A stretch of DNA of 64,000 nucleotides. It comes from Rhodanobacteraceae bacterium. GTDB taxonomy: Bacteria; Pseudomonadota; Gammaproteobacteria; Xanthomonadales; Rhodanobacteraceae. Of the stretch, positions 1 through 9,286 are shown in pieces. The position numbers and the translations under genes were made by a program. The notes below the pieces were generated by a model, which was given only the letters and a program-made list of their open reading frames with translations, was not told the origin of the DNA and ran no database searches. Numbering within the stretch: position 1 is the stretch's first letter; every line of letters starts with the position of its first letter. The stretch covers positions 1,861,001-1,925,000 of the forward strand of contig CP126120.1 in assembly GCA_030123585.1 (NCBI GenBank), given 5' to 3'.

Positions 1-261
1 GGCGAAATCGACCTGGTGATGCGCGACGCGAACGTGCTGGTCTTCGTGGAAGTCCGTTACCGGCGCGACCCGCGTTTCGGCGGCGGCGCGGCTTCGGTCG
101 GGCCGGCCAAGCGCGAGAAGCTGACGCGCGCCGCGCAGGGATTCCTGCAGGCGCACCCGCGCCTCGCTTCGCTGCCGTGCAGGTTCGATGTGGTAGCGTT
201 CGACGGCGATGCCGATGCGCCCGCAAGCGACTGGCAACGCGCCGCGTTCGAGGCCTGCTGA
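1..261 (+). CDS. yraN: YraN family (UPF0102) protein, 3' part
   Basis: The window opens inside this gene, so the start is missing and 86 codons remain. The visible part begins GEIDLVM and continues with VFVEVRYR, which is the restriction-endonuclease-like core of the YraN/UPF0102 family: the E of GEIDL and the ExR of FVEVRYR are the family's putative nuclease residues. The biochemical role of the family is not firmly established. In gammaproteobacteria yraN commonly precedes the yraP/dolP lipoprotein gene, and here such a gene starts 15 bases downstream, which supports the call. Confidence 0.85.
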   Translation, partial: GEIDLVMRDANVLVFVEVRYRRDPRFGGGAASVGPAKREKLTRAAQGFLQAHPRLASLPCRFDVVAFDGDADAPASDWQRAAFEAC

Positions 262-276
262 TCCGGAAACCACACC

Positions 277-822
277 ATGCGCAAACCGATTCTCCTGACC
301 GCCCTTGTCCTGCTCGCTGCCGCGCTGGCCGCGTGCAGCGCCTTCACGCCGCGCCGCGGCTTCAATCGCGTCCTCAACGACCGCAACGTGCAGATCACCG
401 CGCAGCGCGCGCTGGACGACGACCCGCAACTTTCCGGCCGCGCCCACATCGGCACCAGCGTGTACAACGGCGTGCTGCTGCTGATCGGCGAGGCCAGCAC
501 CGAGGAAGTGAAGCAGCGCGCCGAGGCCGACGTCACCGGCTACGAAGGCGTGCAGCGCGTGGTCAACCTGATCGACGTGATGCCGCTGCAATCGGTGGCG
601 CGCAGCATGCGCGACGCCTCGCTGACGGCGGCGGTTAAAACGTCCCTGCTGCACATCGACATGAAGGGCTTCGACCCCGGCCGGGTGGCGATCAGCACCG
701 CGCACGGCAAGGTGTACCTGATGGGTCTGGTCAGCCACGCGGAAGCCGACGCCGTCGTCAAGCAGGCCCGCAGCGTCGCGGGCGTGCAGCAGGTGGTGCA
801 GGTTTTCGAATACACGGATTGA
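277..822 (+). CDS. dolP: BON-domain outer-membrane lipoprotein, DolP/YraP-like
   Basis: The 181-residue product has a lipoprotein signal: a basic start, a Leu/Ala-rich core and a LAAC lipobox with Cys at about residue 20. Two BON domains follow, near residues 40-105 and 110-180, each with the family's VxGxVxxxxxK-type pattern, as in GVLLLIGEAST and GKVYLMGLVSH. E. coli DolP has the same two-BON layout and length, sits in the outer membrane and supports envelope integrity. The gene follows yraN closely. The start is preceded by GGAA at a usable spacing. Confidence 0.85.
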   Translation: MRKPILLTALVLLAAALAACSAFTPRRGFNRVLNDRNVQITAQRALDDDPQLSGRAHIGTSVYNGVLLLIGEASTEEVKQRAEADVTGYEGVQRVVNLIDVMPLQSVARSMRDASLTAAVKTSLLHIDMKGFDPGRVAISTAHGKVYLMGLVSHAEADAVVKQARSVAGVQQVVQVFEYTD

Positions 823-941
823 TCCGCGGCAATCGCGCACGCACGGATCGTCGTAAGCTGGCGCGATGAACCTGTCCGCCGGTGTGTCCCGCGATCCCGA
901 ACGTTGCGATCGCTCGATCGAATCCCTGCGCGGCGCCGCGC

Positions 942-1532
942 ATGGCTGAATCGTTCGCCGCGTTGATGGCGCGCATCCGCGCCTGCCAGGTCTGCGCGCA
1001 ACACCTGCCGCACGGTTGCCGGCCAGTGCTGCAGGCGCATCCGGACGCGCGGCTGCTGATCGTCAGCCAGGCGCCGGGGCGCAAGGTGCACGAGACAGGC
1101 ATCCCGTTCAACGACAAGAGCGGCGACAAGCTGCGCGAGTGGCTCGGCATCGATCGGGACATTTTCTACGACCCGAAACGAGTCGCGATCGTGCCGATGG
1201 GATTCTGCTATCCCGGCAAGGGTCCGTCGGGCGACCTGCCGCCGCGCCCGGAATGCGCGCCGCTGTGGCACCCGCAACTGCTGCCGCGCCTGAAGGACAT
1301 CAGGCTCACCTTTGCCATCGGTGGCTACGCGATCCGCGGCATGCTGGGCGCGCGGCGCAAGCCCAGCCTCACCGAAACCTGCGCGGCGTGGCGCGAATAC
1401 CTCGACGGCGGCGTGCTGCCGTTGCCGCACCCGAGTCCGCGCAACACCGCGTGGTTCCAGCGCCACCCGTGGTTCGAAATCGAGGCGTTGCCGGCCATCC
1501 GGCGGCGCGTGCGCAAGCTGTTGCGCGAGTGA
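942..1532 (+). CDS. uracil-DNA glycosylase superfamily protein
   Basis: The 196-residue protein has the UDG fold signatures: an SQAPGRK loop corresponding to motif A, then TGIPFNDKSG, and a C-terminal HPSPRN loop corresponding to the catalytic histidine loop. A CQVC pair lies near the N-terminus, and family 4/5-like UDGs bind an iron-sulfur cluster through such cysteines, but whether the full ligand set is present is unclear. It may excise uracil or be one of the many uncharacterised members. ATG at 942 was chosen because the family starts just before the CxxC; an in-frame extension to 882 adds 20 residues of no family character. Confidence 0.75.
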   Translation: MAESFAALMARIRACQVCAQHLPHGCRPVLQAHPDARLLIVSQAPGRKVHETGIPFNDKSGDKLREWLGIDRDIFYDPKRVAIVPMGFCYPGKGPSGDLPPRPECAPLWHPQLLPRLKDIRLTFAIGGYAIRGMLGARRKPSLTETCAAWREYLDGGVLPLPHPSPRNTAWFQRHPWFEIEALPAIRRRVRKLLRE

Positions 1533-1538
1533 CCGCGC

Positions 1539-2468
1539 TCAGGCGTCCGCGGGCGGCGGCGCGGCGCGTCCCGCGATGCCGGCACGCAGGCCCGCCAGCA
1601 TGCAGCGCAGGTTCTTCGCGCGCGGCGGCACCAGCAGCGAGAACAGCAGCAACTTGACCACGAGGCGCGGAATGTCCTGCGCGACCCAGCGTCGCGGCGT
1701 GTAGCGGCGGCGGTACAACAGCACGCGATTGCGCATCATGTAGAACAACCGGCGCGGCGGATGCACCACGATGCCGCGCGGAAAACCCGGAACATGGCGG
1801 CGCGCGTCGCCCAGCCGGTGACGCAGCCGCGCCGCGCACACGCCGTGCAACGCGTAGCCCGCCGCGCTGGCGCGAAAGCACCAGTCCAGATCGACGTTGT
1901 CGATGAACAGGCGATCGTCCATGCCGCCCACGTCGTCGAGCACCGCGAGTGGGATCAGGCAGCCGGACGAAATCAGGAAATCGCAGCAGATCTCCGTGCA
2001 CCGGCCATCGCAGCGCAGCTTGCGATTGAACGGAAAACGGATGCGGACGAACGGCGCATCGGCGCCCTCGCGCGCATCGCGAAAACACGGACCGACCGCC
2101 GCCACGCGCTCATTCGCGGCGCGCTCCAGCGCCGCCCACAACGCGGCCACCATGCCCGGCTCGGGCACGCTGTCCTGATCCATCAGCAGCACGTGCGTGG
2201 TGCCGGACACGCCTCGCGCATGCCGGATGCCTTCGTTCAACGCGGAGGCCAGCCCGCGATTCTCGGGCAAGGCCAGCGATGCGACTTCAGGATGTGCCGC
2301 GCAGAAGTCGCGAAAATGCGGATCGGGGCTGGCGTTGTCCACCAGCACCACGTGTCCGACCTGCGCCGCGAGCGCGTCGAGCTGGTCGGCCAACACCGCG
2401 AGATCGGGGCGATGGGTGACCAGTACCGCGCACACGCCGGCTTCGCGCGGCCCGCAGGCATCGGACAT
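1539..2468 (-). CDS. family 2 glycosyltransferase, rhamnosyltransferase-like
   Basis: The 309-residue GT-A glycosyltransferase has a nucleotide-binding start (AVLVTH), a DNASP loop at residues 44-48, an RGLASALNEG segment and a metal-binding DQD at residues 97-99 within LLMDQDS. The pattern is that of rhamnosyltransferases and related enzymes that build O-antigen or exopolysaccharide. The C-terminus carries a hydrophobic stretch (near LLLFSLLV) that may bring it to the inner membrane. The acceptor cannot be read from sequence. It converges with the UDG-like gene, with 6 bases between the stops. ATG at 2468 is preferred to the upstream 2501 start, which adds 11 weak residues. Confidence 0.75.
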   Translation of the reverse strand: MSDACGPREAGVCAVLVTHRPDLAVLADQLDALAAQVGHVVLVDNASPDPHFRDFCAAHPEVASLALPENRGLASALNEGIRHARGVSGTTHVLLMDQDSVPEPGMVAALWAALERAANERVAAVGPCFRDAREGADAPFVRIRFPFNRKLRCDGRCTEICCDFLISSGCLIPLAVLDDVGGMDDRLFIDNVDLDWCFRASAAGYALHGVCAARLRHRLGDARRHVPGFPRGIVVHPPRRLFYMMRNRVLLYRRRYTPRRWVAQDIPRLVVKLLLFSLLVPPRAKNLRCMLAGLRAGIAGRAAPPPADA

Positions 2469-2604
2469 GCTGCGCGGCTCAGTCACGTCGCACCGCGGCA
2501 CGCGGACGCGGCGGACTCGGGCGCAGGTTCGCGCGCGCGGCGACCGCGATGTCGAAGGAGAACGGCGGCATGGCCGCGTGATTGTCGCCGCGCGCGCGCC
2601 GGCG

Positions 2605-3453
2605 TCAAAGCCCCCAGCAGGTTCGATCGGGACGGAAGCCCCGCGGATGCACGCCGAGCAGGCTCTCCAGCCGCGCGTTGTCGGCGACGAGATCCTGCTC
2701 CAGCCGGGTCAGCGGACCGCGCAGGGGCGGCAGCACGAATGCCGCCGCGCGGATCAGCGGCGCGGGAACGGACAGCGGCAAGGTGGGCACCGGCAGGCTC
2801 GCACGCACCCGCGCGAACATCTCCGCGGCTGCGAGGCGTTCACCGCCGCCTATCGGAACCACGTTGCCCGCTGCGGCGCCGTCGAGTGCCCGCAGCACTG
2901 CGGCCGCCACATCGGCAGCGTGCACCGGCTGCCGCAATCCCGTGCCTGCCGGCAATCCGAACACGCGCCATCTCGCGGCGCGCCGCGCCAGCGGCGTGAG
3001 ACTCTTGTCACGCGCCGCGCCGTAGATCAGGGTCGGCCGAAGTATCGTCCATGCGATTCCGCGCTGCCTGCACACCCTCGCGAGTGCGGCTTCCCCATCG
3101 CGCAGGCGCTGCGCCAGCACCCGTTCGGATGCGACGGGCGAAGCCTGCTTGCTTTCCGCGCTCATCGAACTGGTCGCGACCACGCGCCGCAAGGCCGGCG
3201 CCGCGCCCGAGGCGATCCACGCCGCCAATGCGTCCAGCGGTGCGAAACAGCAGATGGAGACGGCCGCTTCCGCTTCCGGCAGAGGCTGCGGCAACGCGCC
3301 CTGCAGCCACTCGACACCCGCGACCGCCGCTTGCGGACTGCGCGACAAGGCCAGCACGCGGGCGCCGGCGCGCACCAGCTCCTGCAACAGGAAATGGCCG
3401 ATCTGGCTGCTGGCGCCCAGCACCAGCACCGTCTCCTTGCGCCAATCATCCAT
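2605..3453 (-). CDS. NAD(P)-dependent epimerase/reductase, atypical SDR
   Basis: The 282-residue protein opens with a Rossmann dinucleotide site, VLVLGASSQIGHFLL (GxxSxxG spacing), then a region reading TILRPTLIYG that matches the Y/RP-type substrate region of extended or atypical SDRs. It resembles NAD-dependent epimerase/dehydratase proteins often found beside sugar or lipid genes. The substrate is unknown; its neighbour on the same strand is the glycosyltransferase, so sugar modification is possible but not shown. ATG at 3453 was chosen because it lies just before the Rossmann strand; an open frame continues to 3657 without homology. Confidence 0.7.
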   Translation of the reverse strand: MDDWRKETVLVLGASSQIGHFLLQELVRAGARVLALSRSPQAAVAGVEWLQGALPQPLPEAEAAVSICCFAPLDALAAWIASGAAPALRRVVATSSMSAESKQASPVASERVLAQRLRDGEAALARVCRQRGIAWTILRPTLIYGAARDKSLTPLARRAARWRVFGLPAGTGLRQPVHAADVAAAVLRALDGAAAGNVVPIGGGERLAAAEMFARVRASLPVPTLPLSVPAPLIRAAAFVLPPLRGPLTRLEQDLVADNARLESLLGVHPRGFRPDRTCWGL

Positions 3454-3518
3454 GTCGGGAATCTTCGAAGGGCCGCCGCGGGCGTCGGCAGATGGCGGGT
3501 CGCCGGGACGCGGATCGC

Positions 3519-5192
3519 TCAATTGTTCCGATGGATCCGCGCATCCACTTCGGCGATGCGCGGATCCTGCGGCACCAGGCGTTGCGCTTCCTGCAACGCG
3601 GTGCGCGCGGCCGCGATCTCGCCCAGTCCAACGTAATGGTCGGCACGATCGATCCATGCGCTGCCCAGCTTGTGCCGCATGATAGGCGTGGCGGCATCGC
3701 CGGGGTCGAGCTGCTCCAGCGTCTCCAGCATGTCGTGGGCGTGATCCAGATTGTCGGCACGCACCGCTTCGTCGAACTGGGCGCGGGTGACTGCAGGCAA
3801 TGCGCGCAATCCGGCCTGCGCTTCGGCATTGTTGCCGTCGATGCCGAGCGCGGCGCGATACAGGTCGTACGCGCTGTCGCCTGGCGGCAACATGATGTCG
3901 CCCTTGCGCGCGGCGATCCTGGCGCGCGCCACCAGCCGCGCGACCTTCGCGGACTGCGCCGGGGTCAGGGGCGCGGGCGCAGGAAGCGCCGCGTCCTCGG
4001 CTGTCGCATGTGCGGAGGCGCCCGCGGCGAGGCGCGATCGCGCAGCGGCGAGATCGGTGGATTTGGGCGCGAGTGCCGCGGCGTGGTCCAGCAGCGCCCT
4101 GGCATCGTGCACGTGCCCCGAATCGATCGCGGCATTGGCCTGCACGATCAGGGCCTCGGCGACGCGCCCCAGCCCCGACTGGGCTTGTGCGTTGCCGGGA
4201 TCGGCCGCGAGCGCGGCCTTGAACTGGGCTTCCGCGTTGTCGTCGCCCGCGCCGGTGATCTTGCCCGCGCGCAGGTCGGCCTCGCCTTGCGCGAGGAACT
4301 GGTCGCGCTGCGCGTCCGCGCTGCGATCGGCCGCCGCGATCGACGCGCGCAGGTTCGGCAATTGCGAGTAGCGCGGCAGCAGGCCCGCGAGGTCGGACAG
4401 GGTCTGCCGGGCGCCGGCGCGGTCGTGGTTGCCGAGCTGGGTCTGGATGCGCTGCGCGAGCAGGTCGCCGACCTGGTCCATGCCATGCCGCGCCACCGCG
4501 TTGTTCGGATCGCCCGCCAGCACCTTTCCGAACAGCGCCGCGGCGCCGTCCTTGCCGTCGATGCGTCCGTTCGCCAACGCATCGCGCGCCTGGTTGATCA
4601 GCACGTCGAGGTTGGCGCTGTGCAGCACCGCCTTGGCCAGCGCGTCATCGACGGCCTGCACCTGCGCGCCGCCGCCGAGCAGGCTGCGCGCTTCCTCCAG
4701 CGCGGCGCGCGCGCCCGAATAATCGTGTCGCTGCAAGGCATCGCGCGCCTGCGCGAGTTCCGCGTTGCCGACTTTCTGCAAGCCGTTGAGCGCCTGTTCG
4801 TTGTCGGGATCCAGTGCGCGCGCGGCCTCGTACAGGTCGCGTGCGCTGTCGGGACTGCCCGACAAGTTGCCCGCCGCATAGGCCGTGTCGGCGCGCGTCA
4901 GCAGGGTGTTCAACTGGGTCTGCGGCAGCAGGCCGCGCAGCATCGCCTGATGCGTCCATGCCCAGGCGCCGATGCCGACCACCAGCACCACGATGATGAG
5001 CGGAACCCACGGCACGCGGCGCCGACGGCGCGGCGCATCGCCCCGGCTCCCGCGCGCGGCGAACGGCGGGCGCGGCGACTCGCCGCGCAGGCCACGCCTT
5101 TCCGCGGAGGTGTCGAACTGATCCAGATTGCCCAGCACCGGTTCGGTCCGGCGCAGGGGTTCACGGGAGGAGGAATCGTGCCGACCGTTCAT
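3519..5192 (-). CDS. membrane-anchored TPR-repeat protein
   Basis: The 557-residue protein has a cytoplasmic Arg-rich stretch (residues about 55-60), a single membrane segment at about 61-80 (VPLIIVVLVVGIGAW) and then a long Ala-rich helical region made of TPR-like units with repeated patterns such as LDPDNEQALNGL, GDPNNAVARHGM and ADPGNAQAQSGL. This architecture suggests an inner-membrane anchored scaffold with periplasmic helical repeats. No enzymatic motif is visible. ATG at 5192 was picked; another ATG lies at 5198. The 148 bases between this gene and the relA stop hold an AT-richer stretch near 5288-5320 that could contain its promoter. Confidence 0.7.
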   Translation of the reverse strand: MNGRHDSSSREPLRRTEPVLGNLDQFDTSAERRGLRGESPRPPFAARGSRGDAPRRRRRVPWVPLIIVVLVVGIGAWAWTHQAMLRGLLPQTQLNTLLTRADTAYAAGNLSGSPDSARDLYEAARALDPDNEQALNGLQKVGNAELAQARDALQRHDYSGARAALEEARSLLGGGAQVQAVDDALAKAVLHSANLDVLINQARDALANGRIDGKDGAAALFGKVLAGDPNNAVARHGMDQVGDLLAQRIQTQLGNHDRAGARQTLSDLAGLLPRYSQLPNLRASIAAADRSADAQRDQFLAQGEADLRAGKITGAGDDNAEAQFKAALAADPGNAQAQSGLGRVAEALIVQANAAIDSGHVHDARALLDHAAALAPKSTDLAAARSRLAAGASAHATAEDAALPAPAPLTPAQSAKVARLVARARIAARKGDIMLPPGDSAYDLYRAALGIDGNNAEAQAGLRALPAVTRAQFDEAVRADNLDHAHDMLETLEQLDPGDAATPIMRHKLGSAWIDRADHYVGLGEIAAARTALQEAQRLVPQDPRIAEVDARIHRNN

Positions 5193-5340
5193 GCGCATCC
5201 ATCGCCAGTGCACTCTCTGGCGTTTCGTTTCCGCCGATGGGACCACAACCAAGCGCGCCGGTTCCGGTCCTGCCGCGGCGCGCGAACGAAATCATCTTAA
5301 CATTCGTGTGTTTGCAGCTTTTTGCGCCGGATCACGGCAT

Positions 5341-7428
5341 TCAGCCGCCGGCCAGCCGGCGCGCGTCGATCACGTTGGGCAAGGCGCCGAGCCTGGCCAG
5401 CAGCGCCGACAGCTCTCCGTAATCGTGCACGCGCAAGCTGAAATGCATCGCGACCTCGCCGAGGTCACGGTCGCTGCGGCTGTCCGAAGCCACGATCCTG
5501 GCGCCGGAGTTGGCGATCACGTTGGTGACGTCGCGCTGCAGGTCGCGGCGGTCGTAGCCCTGCACCACGATCGCGACTTCGTAGGCGCGGTCCGGCGCGC
5601 TGTGCCAGCGCACCTCGATCACCCGCGCCGGGTGGCGCGCGCGCAAGCGCGCCAGCGCGGCGCAATCGGCGCGGTGCACGGTCACGCCGCGGCCGCGCGT
5701 GATGTAGCCGGTCACCTGGTCGCCCGGCAGCGGCCGGCAGCAGCGCGCGAGCGTGGTCATCAGATTGCCGACGCCTTCGACCGTCAGCGCACCTGGCCTG
5801 CCGGCATCGCGCGGCGCCGGTCGTGGCGGCGGCGCGGCTGTGGGTTGCGGCGCGGGCTGCGCCTCCAGCATCGCGCGCGTCAACTGCGCGATGCCGACTT
5901 CGCCCAGCGCCAGCGCCACCAGCAGCTCGTCGCGGGATTTGCGGCCGAGCTTCGCGGGCAAGCGTTCCAGCACGTCGTCCGGCGCGGCCAGCCGGCGCGC
6001 CTCGCGCTCGAACATCTGGCGGCCGGCGGCGAGATTGGCGGCGAGGTCTTCGCGCCGGAACCACGCGCGCAGCTTGCCGCGCGCGCTGGCGGTGGCGAGA
6101 TAGCCCAGTTGCGGCGACAACCAGTCGCGGCTGGGCGCGGGTTCGCGCGCGGTGAGGATTTCGACGCGATCGCCGCTGGCGGGCTGGTGGGTCAGCGGCA
6201 CGATGCGGCCATTGACCTTGGCGCCGCGGCAGCGATGCCCGACCATGGTGTGCACGTGGTAGGCGAAGTCGAGCACCGTCGCGCCCGCGGGCAGGTCGAT
6301 CACTTCGCCCTTCGGCGTCAGCAGGTACACGCGGTCCTCGGCCAGCTCCGCGCGCAGCTCGGCCGCGAGCGCCGCATCGTCGTCGCCTTCCGCGCGCACC
6401 TCCAGCAGCCTGCGCATCCATTCGATGCGGGCCTGGTAGGCGGCATCGTTCGATGCGCTTTCCTTGTACCGCCAGTGCGCGGCGATGCCGAGTTCGGCGG
6501 CGCGGTGCATCTCCTCGGTGCGGATCTGCACCTCGAGGGTCTTGCCGTCCGGCCCGATCACCGCGGTGTGCAGCGAACGGTAGTTGTTGCCCTTGGGCCG
6601 CGCGATGTAGTCGTCGAACTCCTGCGGAATGATCGGCCACAGCGCGTGCACCACGCCCAGCACCGCGTAGCAGTCGGCCACGCTGCGGGTCAGCACGCGC
6701 AGCGCGCGGATGTCGTACAACTCGCCGAAGCCGACGCGCTTGCGTTGCATCTTCCGCCAGATCGAATAGATGTGCTTGGCGCGCCCGTTGACGGATGCCG
6801 AGATGCCCTGCGCGGCCAGCGCCTCGCGCAGTTGCCCGACGCAGCCCTCGATCCACGCTTCGCGGTCCGCGCGGCGCTCGTCCAGCAACGCCGCGACGCG
6901 GCGATAGACGTCGGGCTGCAGGTAACGGAACGCCAGATCCTCCAGTTCCCATTTCCATTGCCCGATGCCGAGCCGGTTGGCGAGCGGCGCGTGCAGATCG
7001 CGGGTCAGTTGCGCGAGCGCGCGGCATTCGGCTTCGGGCAATGCCGCCGCGGCCCGCATCCGCGCGAGCTGGCGCGCCAGCAGCAGGTACACCACGCGCA
7101 AGTCGCGGATGATCGCCAGCAGCAGGCGCCGCAATCCTTCGGCGCTGCCGCCCGCGTCGCGTGCAGCATGCAGCGCCCACACGCGCTCGGCCTGCTGCTG
7201 GCCTTCGACCAGCCGCCGCAACGAATCCGGCGCACCCGGCGACGCCGCGGTCCATGCCTCGGGCCGCACCAGCGCCACCGCATACCACGCCGCGGCGGCG
7301 AGCGTCTCCTCGTCACAGCCCACGTCACGCAGCAGCGCGTCGATATCCGCCCACAACGCGCGTTCCGCCGCCGGCAATGCGGCGACGGGCGCGGGGACGG
7401 AATCAACGGTCGCGCGGGATCTGTTCAT
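5341..7428 (-). CDS. relA: (p)ppGpp synthetase RelA
   Basis: The 695-residue RelA/SpoT homolog has an N-terminal hydrolase-like domain without the HD metal-binding pair (the site reads AAAAWYAVALV), a synthetase domain at about 210-330, TGS at about 366-428 and a C-terminal ACT domain at about 615-693. The synthetase contains EFDD at 270-273, the ExDD motif of monofunctional RelA, where bifunctional Rel/SpoT enzymes carry RxKD. It should therefore make (p)ppGpp on stalled ribosomes but not degrade it; a separate SpoT is expected elsewhere. ATG at 7428 gives the normal length; the frame remains open to 7578. The gene is divergent from the secreted protein at 7548. Confidence 0.93.
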   Translation of the reverse strand: MNRSRATVDSVPAPVAALPAAERALWADIDALLRDVGCDEETLAAAAWYAVALVRPEAWTAASPGAPDSLRRLVEGQQQAERVWALHAARDAGGSAEGLRRLLLAIIRDLRVVYLLLARQLARMRAAAALPEAECRALAQLTRDLHAPLANRLGIGQWKWELEDLAFRYLQPDVYRRVAALLDERRADREAWIEGCVGQLREALAAQGISASVNGRAKHIYSIWRKMQRKRVGFGELYDIRALRVLTRSVADCYAVLGVVHALWPIIPQEFDDYIARPKGNNYRSLHTAVIGPDGKTLEVQIRTEEMHRAAELGIAAHWRYKESASNDAAYQARIEWMRRLLEVRAEGDDDAALAAELRAELAEDRVYLLTPKGEVIDLPAGATVLDFAYHVHTMVGHRCRGAKVNGRIVPLTHQPASGDRVEILTAREPAPSRDWLSPQLGYLATASARGKLRAWFRREDLAANLAAGRQMFEREARRLAAPDDVLERLPAKLGRKSRDELLVALALGEVGIAQLTRAMLEAQPAPQPTAAPPPRPAPRDAGRPGALTVEGVGNLMTTLARCCRPLPGDQVTGYITRGRGVTVHRADCAALARLRARHPARVIEVRWHSAPDRAYEVAIVVQGYDRRDLQRDVTNVIANSGARIVASDSRSDRDLGEVAMHFSLRVHDYGELSALLARLGALPNVIDARRLAGG

Positions 7429-7547
7429 GGATCGTGGATGCGCCGGACTGCGGCGGGAAAGGCCACCGAAAGACGACCCGTGTATCAAGCGGACTCTTGC
7501 CAACGACCCCGTGCGGCCCGCATGGGGCACTGCTATCATCGCCGCCC

Positions 7548-8012
7548 ATGCGTATCCGATCGATGTTGCTGGCCGCACTGGCCTCGCTGATTGTCGCCCT
7601 GCCCGTCATGGCGCAACAATTCTCCTCGCTCGAAGAGCGTATGTCAGCGGCCGATTTCAAGGCCGCGGGACTGGACAAACTCACGCCCGAGCAGCTCCAG
7701 TTCCTGGACAACTGGCTGCGCGGACACGAACAGACCAAGGTGGTGTCCGCGAGCGGCAAGCCGGTGTTCTATCCGGACAACCAGCCGCGCGACAAATTCA
7801 GTACCCACATGGTCGGCCACTTCAACGGCTGGTCGGGAGAGAGCACGTTCACGCTCGACAACGGCCAGGTCTGGAAGCAGGCCGAATCCGGCGCCTATTC
7901 CTGCCCCGGCATCGACAATCCGGAAGTCACCATCAAGCCGATGATCCTCGGCAGCTGGCTGATGTACGTGCAGGGCTGCAACCAGAGCGTGCGCGTCGAA
8001 CGCGTGAAGTGA
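7548..8012 (+). CDS. small secreted protein of unknown function
   Basis: The 154-residue product begins with a clear Sec signal peptide (MRIRSM, then a Leu/Ala core, cleavage after PVMAQ near residue 22). The mature part has a helical stretch reading KLTPEQLQFLDNWLRG and a C-terminal beta-rich part with two Cys (YSCPG and VQGCNQ) that could form a disulfide. The helix recalls short LTPxE segments seen in other Xanthomonadales periplasmic proteins, but I do not recognise a named domain. It has its own promoter region, shared divergently with relA. Confidence 0.7.
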   Translation: MRIRSMLLAALASLIVALPVMAQQFSSLEERMSAADFKAAGLDKLTPEQLQFLDNWLRGHEQTKVVSASGKPVFYPDNQPRDKFSTHMVGHFNGWSGESTFTLDNGQVWKQAESGAYSCPGIDNPEVTIKPMILGSWLMYVQGCNQSVRVERVK

Positions 8013-8106
8013 TCCCGGCCACGCGCGGCCGCACCCACCTGTTGTTCATGCCTCTTCGCCCTCATGATGGCGAAGGTCGCGGCCGCCGCCGTTGCGAGGT
8101 TCGGAA

Positions 8107-8526
8107 GTGCTGGAAATCTGGTTGCCCCTCCTGGGCCTGCTCGCGCTCATCGCGACGTGGCACCACGTCCTGCGCCTGCGCGAACGCGTGCACGCCCATG
8201 CGCGGCAACTGTGCGAACAGCACGGCCTGCAACTCCTCGACGACAGCGTGGCGCTGCATCGCCTGCACGCGCAGTGGCGGAACGGCGGCCTGCGCGTGAC
8301 GCGCGAATACCGCTTCCACACCAGCCGCGGCGGCGACGACCGCCAGACCGCCAGCATTATCCTGCTCGGCGACCGCGTCGTCGGCTCCCGCATGCCATCG
8401 CAGGAACCGATCGCCGCGACACCGGCGGACACCGCAGCGCCTTATTTGCGGCCGACATTGCCGCGGCAGGAAACGGCGTCGGGAAACGTGGTGCCGTTCG
8501 AACGCGGGCGCAGGACCCTGCACTGA
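8107..8526 (+). CDS. DUF3301 domain membrane-anchored protein
   Basis: The 139-residue protein matches the DUF3301 pattern: an N-terminal membrane helix (WLPLLGLLALIATW), then an RARxxC-like element reading HARQLCEQHGLQLLDDSVALHRL and a REYRF segment followed by a beta region ending LLGDRVVG. The function is unknown; members are restricted mainly to Gammaproteobacteria. The start is uncertain: GTG at 8107 has a GAGG seven bases upstream and is preferred over TTG at 8092. Confidence 0.75.
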   Translation: MLEIWLPLLGLLALIATWHHVLRLRERVHAHARQLCEQHGLQLLDDSVALHRLHAQWRNGGLRVTREYRFHTSRGGDDRQTASIILLGDRVVGSRMPSQEPIAATPADTAAPYLRPTLPRQETASGNVVPFERGRRTLH

Positions 8527-8724
8527 CCGACCGTGGGCGCTACGCTCGCGACTTCCTCATCTTTCGACGGAACGGAACTCCTGGGCGACGAATCCATCAT
8601 GGCGTATTCCAGGCACCCACCGGCATGACGACCAAAGGAAACGGCTTACGCGCAGGCACGGCGCGCTCGCGCGCAATGTAAAGCTGGATCCCCCGTGTCA
8701 ACGGCCATCCATGGCCTGCACGGG

Positions 8725-8769
8725 ATGACGACATCCCCGGATCAAGTCCGGGGCAGGCTCTGTCGTCAT
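8725..8769. repeat. nested inverted repeat (REP-like) before the sspB stop
   Basis: An outer perfect 9-base inverted repeat (ATGACGACA at 8725-8733, TGTCGTCAT at 8761-8769) encloses an inner perfect hairpin CCCCGGA-TCAAG-TCCGGGG. It lies between the convergent DUF3301 and sspB genes and overlaps the sspB stop codon. The inner motif, a GATCAAGTC core in a GC stem, is a common dispersed intergenic palindrome in Proteobacteria. It could act as a two-way terminator or mRNA 3' stabiliser. Confidence 0.7.
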
Positions 8770-9272
8770 TTGATGACGCGCAGGGTCGGCTTGCCCTTGG
8801 GCCGCGGCTTGTCGGGATCGTTGCCGCCGGCGGATGCGTCGGCGCCGGCCGGTTCCGCGACGGTGTCCTGCTCATTGGCCGTGGGCACGGCCTGCAGCGG
8901 CGACGGCGTCGGCTTGGCGGACGATGCGGCGTGTGTGCCGGCCGCGGGCACGGGCTGGCCCGGTGCATCCTCGGCCAGCAACATGCCCTGTCCGTTTTCG
9001 CGCGCATAGATCGCCTGCACCGCCGCAACCGGGACGTTGACGGCGCGGCTGACGCCGCCGAAACGTGCCATGAAGGTGATCGCGTCGTTGCCTATTTCCA
9101 GGCTGGCCACCGCACGCGGCGCGAGGTTCAACACCACCCGGCCCTCGCTGATGGCCTGCGGCGGAACCTGCACGCCGGGTTTGCCGGCGTCCACGACGAT
9201 GTAGGGCGTGAGGCCGTTGTCGCAAATCCACTCGTACACCGCCCGCAGCAGGTACGGGCGGTTGGAAGTCAT
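8766..9272 (-). CDS. sspB: ClpXP protease specificity-enhancing factor SspB
   Basis: The 168-residue protein begins MTSNRPYLLRAVYEWICDNG, the conserved SspB start, followed by TPYIVVD and the substrate-groove segment VVLNLAPRAV. SspB binds ssrA-tagged peptides and delivers them to ClpXP. A long Ala/Pro-rich linker and a short basic tail (GKPTLRVIK) match the family's ClpX-binding end. It lies 14 bases after sspA, the usual order. Confidence 0.92.
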   Translation of the reverse strand: MTSNRPYLLRAVYEWICDNGLTPYIVVDAGKPGVQVPPQAISEGRVVLNLAPRAVASLEIGNDAITFMARFGGVSRAVNVPVAAVQAIYARENGQGMLLAEDAPGQPVPAAGTHAASSAKPTPSPLQAVPTANEQDTVAEPAGADASAGGNDPDKPRPKGKPTLRVIK

Positions 9273-9286
9273 GGCGGGGGATTCGG

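Noticed and set aside
5128..7590. A long open frame of about 820 codons on the plus strand
   Set aside because: It lies antisense to relA and reads as His/Arg/Gln-rich sequence with no domain; relA on the other strand has all its expected domains. High G+C keeps shadow frames open.
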